This document shows positions 32,848 to 45,030 of a stretch of 64,000 nt of DNA, piece after piece (the stretch's first letter is position 1; the number at the start of each line of letters is the position of its first letter). The position numbers were made by a program, and so were the translations under genes. This DNA is from Flabesymbios commensalis (Eukaryota > Annelida > Polychaeta > Terebellida > Flabelligeridae). Location: NCBI GenBank assembly GCA_964017125.1, contig OZ024915.1, positions 73,662,032-73,726,031 of the forward strand. Direction: 5' to 3'. The notes under the pieces are model-generated. The model had not been told where the DNA came from, made no database searches, and saw only the letters and a list, made by a program, of their open reading frames with translations.

Positions 32848-33215
32848 GAGAGTCACCTGGTGGTCAGTTACTCTACATGAGAGTCACCTGGTGGTATGTT
32901 GCTCTACATGAGAGTCACCTGGTGGTCTGCTACTCTACGTGAGAGTCACCTGGTGGTCTGTTGCTCTACATGAGAGTCACCTGGTGGTCTGCTACTCTAC
33001 GTGAGAGTCACCTGGTGGTCAGTTACTCTACATGAGAGTCACCTGGTGGTCTGCTACTCTACGTGAGAGGCACCTGGTGGTCAGTTACTCTACATGAGAG
33101 TCACCTGGTGGTCTGCTACTCTACGTGAGAGGCACCTGGTGGTATCCTACTCTACATGAGGGTCACCTGGTGATCAGTTACTCTACATGAGAGTCACCTG
33201 GTGGCCTGCTGCTCT
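32848..33215 (+). repeat. 31-bp minisatellite, about 12 units
   Basis: Unit: AGAGTCACCTGGTGGTCTGC plus TACTCTACGTG. Starts at 32851, 32882 and 32913. Confidence 0.95.
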
Positions 33216-33620
33216 AATTGCCAATATGTTGACGGTTACTTCAACCATGTTATTTATTCATCGCCCGCTTTGCCCGTAGCTCTTGGTGGTAAACTAGACT
33301 TGATGGTCACCTTGGGTTAAGTACAGCTTGCTAAACTTGATTAAATGGGATTTTATGTAACAAATACATTGAATCCCTCAGTGCTAATTTTTCTTCCAAT
33401 TAAAGATGGAATTGCTGAATTTATTGCTGAATCGTGAAATAAACAAAAACACACTTATTTAAGTTTAAGTTATTTAATCACCCGGATAACATTTGTTAAT
33501 AAAAGTAGATAAATTAATGATAATTTTGTCTTTTGTTGTGAGACAAAATATGTTTGAACATTGTTTTTCACAACTTGGCTCCTTAATAAATACACAGTGG
33601 ACGTTTGAAAGAGTAAATAA
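33216..33620 (+). repeat. Dispersed repeat, inverted partner at 51480-51735
   Basis: GCCAATATGTTGACGG, TTATTTATTCATCG, GGTTAAGTACAGCTT, ATTTTATGTAA and ATTTAATCACC all recur in the same order on the opposite strand near 51.6 kb. Confidence 0.8.
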
Positions 33621-33676
33621 TTTAGTGACTACAGTACATAAATATAATTAAAGTATATATTACAGTGAATAATTAT

Positions 33677-33862
33677 ACAATAGCGTGTGTTTGGAGATAA
33701 TTATGTTCATTTGAAAACCCGACTTGTTAGAGTTGATCACGACCAGAATGATTTGAAAACCGAGCCGAAGGCGAGGTTGTTTTCAATTCACTCTGGGAGT
33801 GATCAACTCTCACAAGAAGGTTCGCAAATTAACATAATTGCCGATAAAACACACGCTATTAC
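33677..33862. mobile_element. 186-bp palindromic MITE
   Basis: Ends AATAGCGTGTGTTT and AAACACACGCTATT. Arms AATTATGTTCATTTG, AGAGTTGATCAC and TTTGAAAACCGAGCC against their complements; loop GAAGGCG. Confidence 0.8.
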
Positions 33863-35481
33863 TATTATTACCATCATAAACAATACTCGGACACAATGTC
33901 CATGTAGACCTAAGCCTATAATTAACAAAAAAGATGAAATTAGTAGACTAGACCTACCAGTTGGATGGTTATAAATAGGACCATCTGGGTGGCAATACTG
34001 AACTCCATCCCCTTTATGATGTTGATTCTCCGACATTAGTCTTACAGTATAATATATAAGGTGATGCAGTCAATGACGATGAATAGAACTTTGCCGTTGG
34101 CGTGGGCCTAGCCTATGTTAGTCATTGAGCTGGGCTCTCTGCTAGATTAGTCTACCTGCATGTCACGCGTGTGTAGGCCTACATGCAGTGTACAGGTGTA
34201 CGCGCTGCTATACCCGGATTCACCTTTCACCGTGGTGGATGCTTTTTCGCTCTTATATCAATATTTACCGTTTTTAGTCGATTTTTTTTACATATTCACT
34301 TACTTTGTATGATGGGGCGATTTTATTTTCAGACGATTATTCAATTCAGTGTGATTACTGGCTGTGAAGTAAGAAAATAAAAAAACATCTCCCCAAAATT
34401 CCGCCCAGCATGTTTGTTGATCTTTCCTCTTGTGCACATGGGCTGTAATCCTGGTACTTTGGCTCAGCCCACTCATTTTAAAAGGTGCCGAGGGTTATCT
34501 TCCGGCTGGGTGGCGCGGGGGTCTACATTCTCATTTTCTATACCATTGGCGTATTAAACAAACGGGTCATTCTCATGCTACGCTAGCAATTTAAGCATTC
34601 TAAATGGAAATAGTTTGGAGAACTATTTAATGTTAAGTAAATAAACCATGACAATCAACGCTTGTTTTGCACGCATGGTAGCACACACAAAATATATATA
34701 TAATATATTTCTATGGATTTATCAGATAAAGACATCTAGGCCTATTTGCCGTGATGCACTCTCCAAAATGTGCCTGTTCCCGTTGTATCCTAAACGTCCA
34801 GGCACATTTGGGACTATATTATGTAGCTCATTTCATGATTATGAGAAAAGTAATTCATATTTTTGTATACATAGGGCCTACCGGCTATACCGGTAAGACA
34901 AATATGGAAACTATCAGAAACTGTTATCAGGTTATAGCCGGCATGAATAACAAAATTACCGGTAGGCCTAATGAGGCCCTAGATCTATGCATAAAACGAT
35001 TTTTGGGTTGACATTTTTTTATAAGGAAAAGTTAGGCCCTACGGAGATAATATTAATTATAATAGGCCTATATAAATTATTAGGCCCATACCTACACTTT
35101 ATTTTTCATATTAATTAGAACACCCCCCTGTACGTGATTAGAGGGGGTGGTGGAGTATTAGATTAGGCTATTATTTAATTATCATATATAGTGTAGACTA
35201 CATGCTATATCGTGGGTTTTATTTTCAAATCAGGGGTGCACTGAGCGTTTATTTGATTATGGGCATTATTAGATTGAATACGGTATAACTAAACCTTAGA
35301 AAAATCACAAAGAAATTCCTGACTGTACACTTATCTTATACACGTGTAATTTCCTTTATATAAACTCAATTTTTATCATGTACATATGGTGGTACGAGCG
35401 TGATAAACAGTGATATATCAGAGTGACTAAAAATACCACTGTGTTGGAAAGTGAGAGACACTTGAAGATGCGACACTGTAG
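33863..35481. other. No gene recognised
   Basis: AT-rich with many AGGCCTA words. Only short open frames. Confidence 0.35.
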
Positions 35482-35715
35482 GCTAGCCCCAGTGGCTGAA
35501 ACAAGTTTCAGCCACAGATTGACTGCATACAAAATCGTGGGACATTTCTTTGACTGTCATATCGGAAAATACGGGCGATGATCAGGTCGAAAATAGTTTT
35601 TTTTAGAATCAGCAACATTTCAGTTCCATGCCGGCATGCTCAGCTCAGGGGTCGCACAGTCACTAAAAAGTTATGGACATTTATCGGACCTTGGGGTTGC
35701 GTTCGCTTTCAGTCA
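35482..35715 (+). repeat. Dispersed direct repeat, copy 1
   Basis: AGCCCCAGTGGCTGAAACAA, GATCAGGTCGAAAATAGTTT, GCAACATTTCAG, GCATGCTCAGC and TTATGGACATT, repeated in order at 36730-36945. Confidence 0.8.
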
Positions 35716-36729
35716 CCGCCTTGTTGAATTTTTCGGGTAAAGCAAATACATCAATCCACGGCCTGGGAGGGGACGACAAGGCTAACTGTAGGCCTGCAAG
35801 AGAGGCTCCAGAAACCCAGATGACGAAAAATAAGAGACACAGTGATTTACAAGCAAGACGGAATTATCCTTTATTTTCAAAGAAAAGGAAGAGATAAAAA
35901 ACTGATAGCTATAATGGTACAAATTTGACATTTTCAGGGAACCACCAGGGCGCGGATATATAATCCAGCCCCTCCGCCTCCCGGAGATTGAATAGTGCCC
36001 CCCCCCCCCCCCCTAACAGTTATGTTGACTATAATTATATATAGTTAATTTAACTGCCTGCAGTGAGTCCCATATGGGTGACTTGAAGTCCCGGGAGCGT
36101 GGGGACTTCCGAACAACTTCGGAACTTGAAGCGTCCAGATATAGACTACTTGAAGTAGAAATATTTGGTTAATAGATCTACCATATATAATGGGGTAAAT
36201 AAAAATATGCTTTTGTTGTTGTGGGTCGAGGGGGTTGTGGGTCTAGGATCGAGGGTTTGTGGGTCGAGGGGGTTGTGGGTCGAGGCTTGAAGGTCGAGAG
36301 TTGTGGGTGTGGGTTCGAGGATGTCAAGGGGGATTTGAAGATAACTTGCGATTAGGAACATAAAAAAATTGCCGAGCATAGCCCGTGGGATTACAGCTCA
36401 AAAGGCCTACAGAAATGCCCAAGAAGCCCCTCCTTTTCAGGCGAGGTTTCGAATCATTGATTCAAAATATTTACTTCTTAGGTTAATTTACCTCATGGGG
36501 GTGGGCCTACAACCTGTGCACAAAGACCAAGCACCTACTAACTAATCAATTAAAAGAAACTAGCCCACCACCCAATTTTAGCCAAATTCAAACTTTGCAA
36601 GGAGTATCAAGATTCTTTCAGTTTATGTTATTTTGTATTGTTGAAATGCTTTAATCTAATGATATTTTAGCAATTCAAACTTTTAATGTACCAGGCAAGT
36701 TTCGACTTTGTAGGTGGACTGGTACCTTT
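35716..36729. other. C run and degenerate GGGTCGAGG repeat
   Basis: 35999-36014 is a C run. 36215-36320 repeats TTGTGGGTCGAGGGGG about six times loosely. No gene. Confidence 0.6.
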
Positions 36730-36945
36730 AGCCCCAGTAGCTGAAACAGGTTTCAGCCACAGATTGACCCCGTACAAAATTGGACGATCATATCAAAGAC
36801 TTGCCCTTGAATAATCAGGTCGAAAATAGTTTTATTTCATAGAATCAGTAACATTTCAGTTACATGCCCGCATGCTCAGCCCACAGCCCGCGCAGTCATT
36901 GAAAAGTCTTAATGGACATTTTCAGGCCTTGGGGTCGAGATTACT
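36730..36945 (+). repeat. Dispersed direct repeat, copy 2
   Basis: Same word order as 35482-35715, with moderate divergence. Confidence 0.8.
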
Positions 36946-37209
36946 TTTAATGATTTAGGCCAGGCTCTCTGGTATTTTTGTCTCTCGCTTTTCATAATCA
37001 TGATAATTGCTGCTTTTCTTGGCTCTCTTGTATTTCTTTACTCTCCATTTCGCTTTCCAGCCTTTTGTGACTGAAAAAAATTGCGTCGCCGAATTATAGC
37101 CCTGTTTCGTCTGCAGTAGAGGATGTGAGGATGTGAACCGTGTGAGGTGCGATTATAATGCTCATCAGTTATTGGACTTATATCCATTTATGCTTGGTCA
37201 TCAATAATC

Positions 37210-37455
37210 AAAGACATTATACATATATTTTTGACCGTTTAGGCTACATGTCAACTTTGACATATCGGTCATTTTGTTTTCTTTATTTCTTTTGATGCGG
37301 CGCAAATCGGTTATAAATACGTTTCTGTCGTCATAATCCCACAAATTTGAACAGTTTGGGTCACTGCATGTGTGTACCAAGGAAAGATATCGGCCGCAGC
37401 GGGACTCGAACCCGATACACCCGTGCCCTGAGTTAGCCAATGAGCCTGGCGCCAC
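37210..37455 (-). mobile_element. tRNA-derived SINE, family 1, copy 2
   Basis: Read on the minus strand: box A GGCTCATTGGCTAACTC, box B GGGTTCGAGTCCCGC, then GGCCGATATCTTTCC, GCAGTGACCCAAACTGTTC, GACCGATATGTCAAAGTTG. Close to 15421-15670. Confidence 0.85.
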
Positions 37456-37562
37456 AATATACCAATAATTTGTATTGTCAACATCAATCAATCACCTATA
37501 TTATATAGGCTATGTCGTACACTTATTAAGTGAATTTCTGGCGATATATATATAGGCCTATG

Positions 37563-37675
37563 CCCAGCAAACTTATGAGACGTTGGACCAATTTGCAACG
37601 CTGGTTTACCGTTGGACCAGCGTTGCAAACAGTAAACCATCGTTGGGCAACGTCTCATGTTTGCTGGGATAGGGC
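37563..37675. mobile_element. CCCAGCAAAC palindromic MITE, well preserved
   Basis: CCCAGCAAACTTATGAGACG and CGTCTCATGTTTGCTGGG are the ends. Inner arms are GTTGGACC, GCAACGCTGG and TTTACC with complements. This is the clearest example of the CAACGTTGG family and defines its termini. Confidence 0.8.
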
Positions 37676-39075
37676 CCATGCGTCATCACCAAATAGGCGT
37701 GTTTTTTTTATCTTTATATAAAAGCTATTGAATTCAACATCTATAAGTAGGCTAGATATCCTAAATCAATCGGTGTAGAGCTATTTTGTTATGTTTATGA
37801 TGAAATTCTTCATTACCAGTAGGCCTAGCCTATATTGCACCGTTGTAGAAAATAGTTTCATTCTATTCACTTATCTTGTTCAACATTTTGCTAATTGTTG
37901 CTTACCGGTTATACATAAGCCTATACTATAATAAATCTAATCAAATCAATAAAGTCTATAAGATGTTTATATACAAACATATCAAATTTGATAATAAAAA
38001 TAAATAAAGTAAGGCACCTTACATTATATTGGCATGAAATTATTGTTTGAAAGGAAGTGAAATGAAATCAATGATTATGTTCACTTCCCATTTACCATGT
38101 TCACATTGAGTAATAGCCTACATCTGTGATTGACGCTAAATAAGTAATATTATTTTACAACAACATTCAACTATTGAAACTGATAATTGAAAAGTAATTG
38201 CGCGATCAAATTGCACATGGAGTTAATGTTACCCACTCTTCAGGAGCCCCAGCCACCCCTCACCTGCAAGGCGGTGCTAATCAGCTCATGCTGGTACTAG
38301 CATACACAATAGGCTAAGTGGATCAAAGAGCCTGATTATTATACAACGCACCTGCATACCTAGCAATTAAAACAACCTACTCAACCCGTCAGGCTTAATT
38401 GACTTGTCCTCGTGTACACGTGTGAACGGCTGCAGTGAACATAACTTGTTTATTTGGTTGAGTGGCGGACCGTAACTATATCAAGTAATATTTTAACCCT
38501 TTCCATCTGTGGCATTATTCAAACTAATCAAATGAAAATAAGTTGTGTTATGGTAGAACATATGTTTTATACTGACTCAAAGTTTTAGGTCAATATTGTG
38601 AGTACTTTCCACGTAAATAGCGAATCAGTAACACCATATGATCCCCCTAAAATGCGATTTTTAATGTGAATGCCACTATAAGTGGCCTGATCAGAGCTAG
38701 TAGTAGTAGGCGTACGCCTCGGCAGCCCACGTGACACCCGTTTGATTAGAGGTTTCAAATGTAATTTAAAACCTCTGATTTTCATTTGATACCCCTGTTG
38801 CATTATCAGTGTTATGAGAGCACTACAACCCAGGATGTGGTAATAATAATTATTCAGAATATTTTGATCCAGTAATTGTTATTTATTACAGAACAATAAG
38901 AAATGACGAACTAACTTTTTCTGAGCTGAGCCGTTCACACAACATTTATCACCAGTTAAATGTCTCAAGTCGTAGTACACAGTTCATTTAAATGATTCAC
39001 CCCAGCTAACAGTCATATTTGTCAGTGGTATGTTTGCTATATATAGAGCAGAAATAGCTTTCAGAGTTAATATAT
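37676..39075. other. No supported gene
   Basis: A short hairpin lies at 38749-38779 (AGAGGTTTCAAAT / TTTAAAACCTCT). A 72-codon minus frame at 38585-38803 lacks motifs. Confidence 0.35.
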
Positions 39076-39079
39076 TTTC

Positions 39080-39185
39080 TCTGTGATCTTCTCAAGGGGG
39101 TGCTCGGCATCAATGATGCAGAGAATGGGGGATTAGTGGAAAGAAAGCTGGAAAGACAGCGTGAAGTAGACTCTGTGCTCATCTG
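39080..39185 (-). repeat. CTCTGCATCATTGATG dispersed repeat, inverted copy
   Basis: The complement reads CTCTGCATCATTGATGCCGA, CACCCCCTTGAGAAGATCAC. Direct relatives at 45700, 49330 and 59600. Confidence 0.75.
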
Positions 39186-39689
39186 AAGAGACGATACATG
39201 TATGCTGACATAAAACACAGATACATCAACAAGTGTTAACGTGTACATTTTAATTTTTATCACAAAAATATGGTAAAATTGCAAAGATTAGTTACTTTGA
39301 AACCATACAACTCTAGTGTCAGTGGAAAGTGGAGAAATATAAAATATGCAAGTACTTTCGATCAGAGGCAGAAGGTTTTTTTTTACAAATACGACGCTCT
39401 CACATACTGTCATCCTATTCTCAGTATCCACAAAAAGATAAAATAAACGTCGAAAATCACAAATGTACTTATTATATGCTTTAGCCAATTAAACACTCGG
39501 TCCACAAAGAATGTCTACATAGCTCTGAAAAATGCTGCTACAATAAGCATTTTCAATGACGATGTCCTCAGATAAATACACAGGTTTGCATTCCTCCGAT
39601 TATCCAGATGACGAGGTTTGTCATCTGTTATTGTGTTATATCTGGGGCATCTTTCTTCACCAAAAATCACAAGCAGTCGTGATCAGCTC

Positions 39690-39875
39690 TGCAGTGCGAA
39701 GGCAAAAAGCAACTGCTCACATTTCAAGTAACCAGCTACTGCTGTTTGCCTTCGCTTGGCGGTAAGTATGGTCGATGGCAGAAGAGAAACCTGCAGCACG
39801 AAGGCGAACTAGAACGCAGTAACTGCTTGCTGTCCAAATAAGCAGTTACTGCTGTTTGATTTTGCACGAAATCGT
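39690..39875. repeat. Two GTAACTGCTGTTTG hairpins in tandem
   Basis: GAAGGCAAAAAGCAACTGCT / AGCTACTGCTGTTTGCCTTC (39692-39754) and CAGTAACTGCTTGCTG / CAGTTACTGCTGTTTG (39817-39860). Confidence 0.65.
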
Positions 39876-39899
39876 TCTGCGTTCTTCAAGTGGTCGTTG

Positions 39900-40760
39900 T
39901 GTGACGATGGCTCAATGACGATGACGTTTATGCATGTTCCCAAGGCAAACGAGCCAATCGGACAACATAGTATGTACAGCAGTTAATTTTTTCATAATTG
40001 TTCATTATTTATTTCATACAAAAAAGATATACAAAAATCTACCCTGTTCTAATAAAGGCATCGGGTACAAAATATAAATATAATATAACTTGAGAACAAT
40101 TCCTAGTAGATTTGAATATTCATAGTATATATATATAGATCTATAACCATATTTAGATACACATATTCAATATTTTTGAACTGTAACAGCATGGTGTGGC
40201 TTCAATTCAGTACTGCGCACGCTGGCTGCAAAAAAACATGTAATTTTGATGTATGGAATATAATATGATGTTTTTTAACGGCACTCCTTGCAGTTTTGAG
40301 GCGTGCAACCTATTAATTAAAATGTTGCTGATGTTTTCATATAAAATAAAATTGTATAGGAAAATTAAGCTATTGCCTATACAATTGTGTTACAGTTGAA
40401 ATTATTGAAAATAGATTACGTTATGACAACGTATGTGTTTATGAAGTAGTTAAAAAAAACTCCATCCTATGCACTTATGCTACAGTTGATATTATTGCAA
40501 AACGTATGCTATTATCGCGACGTATTTTGTTGACACTATAGACTATATGTGACAATAATAGTACGCATGGTACTGTATGCTCAATAACTGCTTATTCGCA
40601 TGAACGAATTGATAATCTTGAGCCACGACTTAGACAGATGTAAGTGCATTTGAATATTCAATTAGTCGTGTGATGACAACCATCTATCCGACATTTTACC
40701 TATCTAGACATTGATAAAAAGAGAAAAAGTGCTTTTGTGAAGATATGCAAACAATGTTCA
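39900..40760. other. AT-rich stretch, nothing recognised
   Basis: No supported feature. Confidence 0.35.
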
Positions 40761-40763
40761 TTT

Positions 40764-40870
40764 GAGTGCGATATGGGAAAATACAGCACTCGTCCGATGA
40801 ATAACGTGTGATACTTTAGGCGGACACGTTATTTATTGGACAAGTGCTGTATATTCCAATATCGCACGAA
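40764..40870. mobile_element. 107-bp palindromic MITE
   Basis: GAGTGCGATATGGGAAAATA, CAGCACTCGTCCGATGAATA, ACGTGT and the inverted ACACGTTATTTATTGGACAA, GTGCTGTATATTCC, AATATCGCAC. Confidence 0.8.
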
Positions 40871-40989
40871 AAAGATCAAGTTATACTTGACAAAGCTACC
40901 ATAGATTGCAGTTGAAACTACAGCTAGAGTGCGATACGAGCTGATACGTATATACATCCCATAGTGAAAATCACTGCGCGGAGAGTGAG

Positions 40990-41235
40990 ATTTATTTCCT
41001 GGTTGACCTTAGCTATATTTAAAAACCAGTTGCTGTTCTCAGACTTTATTTGAGTCTCAAAAGGACACATGTTGTCTCCGCTATGTCATCTTACTGACAA
41101 CTAAGCATTTTTTCACTGACCTGCTTCTATTTTTAGACGTAAAATGAGCATGGCATTTGTCAAACGCAGACTTTTGTACCATCTGGTGGTAACTGTGATT
41201 GATATATCACCATCATTCTAACAATGGTGCAAACG
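40990..41235 (+). repeat. Dispersed repeat, inverted partner at 47390-47635
   Basis: GACTTTATTTGAGTCTCAAA, AGCATTTTTTCACTGACCTG and TTGTACCATCTGGTGGTAAC, whose complements recur in order near 47.5 kb. Confidence 0.8.
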
Positions 41236-41277
41236 ACAAATTTAACAGCAAAAGTCCGATCCATCTGATATTTAGTC

Positions 41278-41375
41278 AAGGAGAAAGAACGAAATTCGAT
41301 AGATTCGTAGATCCGAGTGTACGAGGCGCGAAGTGCCGAGCATATTCGGATCTACGAATCTATTGCAATTGATTT
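41278..41375. mobile_element. Palindromic MITE
   Basis: ATAGATTCGTAGATCCGA and TCGGATCTACGAATCTAT around GAGGCGCGAAGTGCCGAG. Confidence 0.8.
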
Positions 41376-41455
41376 CATTCTTCGACTTAAAATACACAGA
41401 ATATGTGCATGTGCCAAACAAATCCCGATGCACTACCATTTCCTTTTTGTTCTGG

Positions 41456-41955
41456 ATCTGTATGGCCTGTATGTTTTCACGGTAACCCGTGTGGTTTATC
41501 GACGCGATATAACACTGCCTGACTCTCTGAATACTAATATTCTCAAAATAAATACTGTATATCTAATATTATTCGCGAATTTCGCGAGGACAAATTCGCA
41601 AATTCAAGAATTACGCAAAAATTATTATTATAATAACGCTGCTAAAGAAAAAAATAAAATTCGCGAATTCTAAGCTTCGTGAAAAGTCCCAAAATAAGAA
41701 AATCGCTAAAATTTAAACACGTGAAAATTACCAGATCTACAGTATGTGATGTTAACCGAATGTTCATTTAGCATTGGGCCAGCGTGGCAGACGTTAGGCC
41801 AGAAGTAGACAAGCACTGGGTCATTTTATCTTGTTTACTGTGGAGTCAACAAACCACTTTAGAACAAGACCTGACTGACCTCATCCTTCCCTTGATATGG
41901 AGATGAAGAGATAAAGATGGATAACCAGGGGCCGAAACGTGACACTGGACCCGGA
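41456..41955 (+). repeat. Dispersed repeat, second copy
   Basis: 41480-41545 and 41873-41945 match 31100-31165 and 31836-31910. A CAACGTTGG-type piece (TTAGCATTGGGCCAGCGTGG) lies near 41769, and a TTCGCGAA-rich patch at 41570-41690 is unique to this copy. Confidence 0.7.
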
Positions 41956-41956
41956 A

Positions 41957-43745
41957 TGACCCCATTTTAAGACATCAGGCATCATCAGGGCTTCCCAAAA
42001 TGATCCCGTGTTAAAACATCAGGCGTCATCAGGGCGTCCCGAAATGGCCCCGTGTTAAGACATCAGGCATCATCAGGCCGTCCCGAAATGGCCCCGTGTT
42101 AAGACATGAGGCACCATCAGGCCGTCCCGAAATGGCCTCGTGTTAAGACATCAGGCATCATCAGGCCGTCCCGAAATGGCCTCGTGTTAAGACATCAGGC
42201 ATCATCAGGCCGTCCCGAAATGGCCCCATGTTAAGACATCAGGCATCATCAGGGCGTCCCGAAATGGCCCCGTGTTAAGACATCAGGCGTCATCAGGCCG
42301 TCCCGAAATGGCCCCGTGTTAAGACATCAGGCATCATCAGGGCGTCCCGAAATGGCTCCGTGTTAAAACATCAGGCATCATCAGGCCATCCCGAAATGGC
42401 CCCGTGTTAAGACATCAGGCATCATCAGGCCGTCCCGAAATGGCCTCGTGTTAAGACATCAGGCATCATCAGGCCGTCCCGAAATGGCTCCGTGTTAAAA
42501 CATCAGGCATCATCAGGCCATCCCGAAATGGCCCCGTGTTAAGACATCAGGCATCATCAGGCCGTCCCGAAATGGCCCCGTGTTAAGACATCAGGCATCA
42601 TCAGGCCGTCCCGAAATGGCCCCGTGTTAAGACATCAGGCATCATCAGGCCGTCCCGAAATGGCCCCGTGTTAAGACATCAGGCATCATCAGGGCATCCC
42701 GAAATGGCCCCGTGTTAAGACATCAGGCGTCATCAGGCCGTCCCGAAATGATCCCGTGTTAAAACATCAGGCATCATCAGACCGTCCCGAAATGGCCCCG
42801 TGTTAAGACATCAGGCATCATCAGGCCGTCCCGAAATGGCCCCGTGTTAAAACATCAGGCGTTATCAGACCGTCCCGAAATGGCCCCGAGTTAAGACATC
42901 AGGCATCATCAGGGCGTCCCGAAATGGCCCCGTGTTAAGACATCAGGCATCATCAGGGCGTGCCGAAATGGCCCCGTGTTAAGACATCAGGCATCATCAG
43001 GGCGTGCCGAAATGGCCCCATGTTAAGACATCAGGCGTCATCAGGGCATCCCGAAATGGCCCCGTGTTAAGACATCAGGCGTCATCAGGCCGTCACGAAA
43101 TGGCCCCGTGTTAAGACATCAGGCATCATCAGGGCATTCCGAAATAGCCCCGTGTTAAGACATCAGGCATCATCAGGGCGTGCCGAAATGGCCCCGTGTT
43201 AAGACATCAGGCATCATCAGGGCGTGTCGAAATGGCCCCATGTTAAGACATCAGGCGTCATCAGGGCATCCCGAAATGGCCCCGTGTTAAGACATCAGGC
43301 GTCATCAGGCCGTCACGAAATGGCCCCGTGTTAAGACATCAGGCATCATCAGGGCATTCCGAAATAGCCCCGTGTTAAGACATCAGGCGTCATCAGGGCA
43401 TTCCGAAATAGCCCCGTGTTAAGACATCAGGCATCATCAGGGCATCCCGAAATGGCCCCGTGTTAAGACATCAGGCATCATCAGGGCATTCCGAAATGGC
43501 CCCGTGTTAAGACATCAGGCATCATCAGGGCATTCCGAAATGGCCCCGTGTTAAAACATCAGGCATCATCAGGCCGTCCCGAAATGGCCCCGTGTTAAGA
43601 CATCAGGCGTCATCAGGCCGTCCCGAAATGGCCCCGTGTTAAGACATCAGGCATCATCAGGCCGTCCCGAAATGTTCTCGTGTTAAGACATCAGGCATCA
43701 TCAGGCCGTCCTGAAATGGCCTCGTGTTAAGACATCAGGCATCAC
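41957..43745 (+). repeat. 44-bp minisatellite, about 41 units
   Basis: Unit: GACATCAGGCATCATCAGGG, CGTCCCGAAATGGCCCCGTG, TTAA. Spacing of CATCAGGC gives 44 bp. Variant units repeat in blocks: GTCACGAAATGG at 43091 and 43311 is 220 bp (five units) apart, so there is higher-order structure. Confidence 0.97.
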
Positions 43746-44365
43746 TGCCGTTGAAATAGGCTAATGCTGTGTCGAAAACATCTTTTTGCCTAAAGAGCAG
43801 AACACGAATCTGCCATTGTTTGTTTATATTTTAATGGTTATTATAAATTTACATTGTCCTTGATAATATCTTATATGTCGTTTTGCACAGTGTTTCGTAT
43901 TCATGTCACAGCAGCTGTACGTGAAACACTTAGGAAAGTTTTGTTAATTAGACGGTAGCCCAACAGTTAACCAATATTGGGGCAATGTATTGTTAATGCT
44001 GGGATTGCAATCAATTTGAGCAAGTTTAGTATTCGTGTAAAAGCATAACTTATACCACTTTTTAAACCTTCTGTTCTATAATTTAATACATTGTATATAC
44101 TTCATGACATAAAATACGTTTATCTGACACAAATAAAATATAGATGATATATTCTGTTGCGGTATTTCAACAATGCTTGTTTCATTGGTCACATTATGTC
44201 TCTTATTTGAAGTGTTGTAATCGGCATATTCGCATGATCTAGGTTCACGCAGCCCAGGAAATAAGTTCAATATTTTAATGTCTAGTCCTTCACCACCATC
44301 TATTTTTTGTCAATCATTTTGTGCATTTATGTCATAGCGCCCGGTCGACACTGAAGCGATATATC
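43746..44365. other. No gene recognised
   Basis: AT-rich; only short frames. Confidence 0.35.
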
Positions 44366-44468
44366 CCACCCAGCAAACGCGACACATCGACCCAATGTTT
44401 GACCAATGTTGGGCCAACGTCGTAGACGGTGGGGCAACGTTGGTAAAACATTGGGTAGATGTTTCCGT
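44366..44468. mobile_element. CCCAGCAAAC palindromic MITE
   Basis: CACCCAGCAAACGCGACACA, CGACCCAATGTTTGACC, AATGTTGGGCCAACGTCG, then GGGGCAACGTTGG and AAACATTGGGTAGATGTTT. The right terminal GCTGGG is worn. Confidence 0.7.
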
Positions 44469-44689
44469 CACTGGCTGATCCGTCACTGGCTGATTCTGTG
44501 TTTATTGTGTGTCGAGCCCTGTGCTAAGGGCAGGCACAAAAAACACCCTGCTCTTGGTTTCGAGCATCTTAGGGGTACGGATTTGATGCACAAACCTCAA
44601 ACAACTACATTATAGGTTGTTGGTATAAATATATTTATTAGGATATCCAAGTACGTGGCCAAGTCTACTTTTCAATCTTCTGGACTTTA

Positions 44690-45030
44690 CTATTTTCGAT
44701 CTGGAGAAAATAAAGTGAAATGAATCGGGCTTTTAGGCCACCTGTGTGTACATATAGGCTAAACTGGAGCAGGAGAACCTCCTGAGGATGGTGAGATGAA
44801 TGAGATGACACTGTCCTTCAGACACAGGATTCGAAATTCGAGCCCTGGCGGTCTGAGGCCGAGCACGCTACCTCTCGGTCACGGAGGCTCTCCACAATAC
44901 TGACTTTCACACGTGGATGGGGAAGAAACATTTTTGTTTCTTTCAAACCGCCGAGACCGGGAACCGAACCCCGAACTCTGGCGTGAAAGGCAGCGGTGCT
45001 AACCACTACCCTAGGGCCCCCGCCCATGTA
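44690..45030 (-). mobile_element. Composite SINE, family 2, copy 2
   Basis: On the minus strand: GGGTAGTGGTTAGCACCGC with GGGGTTCGGTTCCCGG, then GACCGAGAGGTAGCGTGCTC with GGGCTCGAATTTCGAATCC. Both box A/B pairs are clear here; the 3' body is GGAGGTTCTCCTGCTCC. Confidence 0.85.

Noticed and set aside
38585-38803. Minus-strand 72-codon frame with basic residues
   Set aside because: No motif, no splice sites, and it overlaps a small hairpin.
41957-43745. CRISPR-like array
   Set aside because: Units are contiguous, without unique spacers, in an animal genome; it is a minisatellite.
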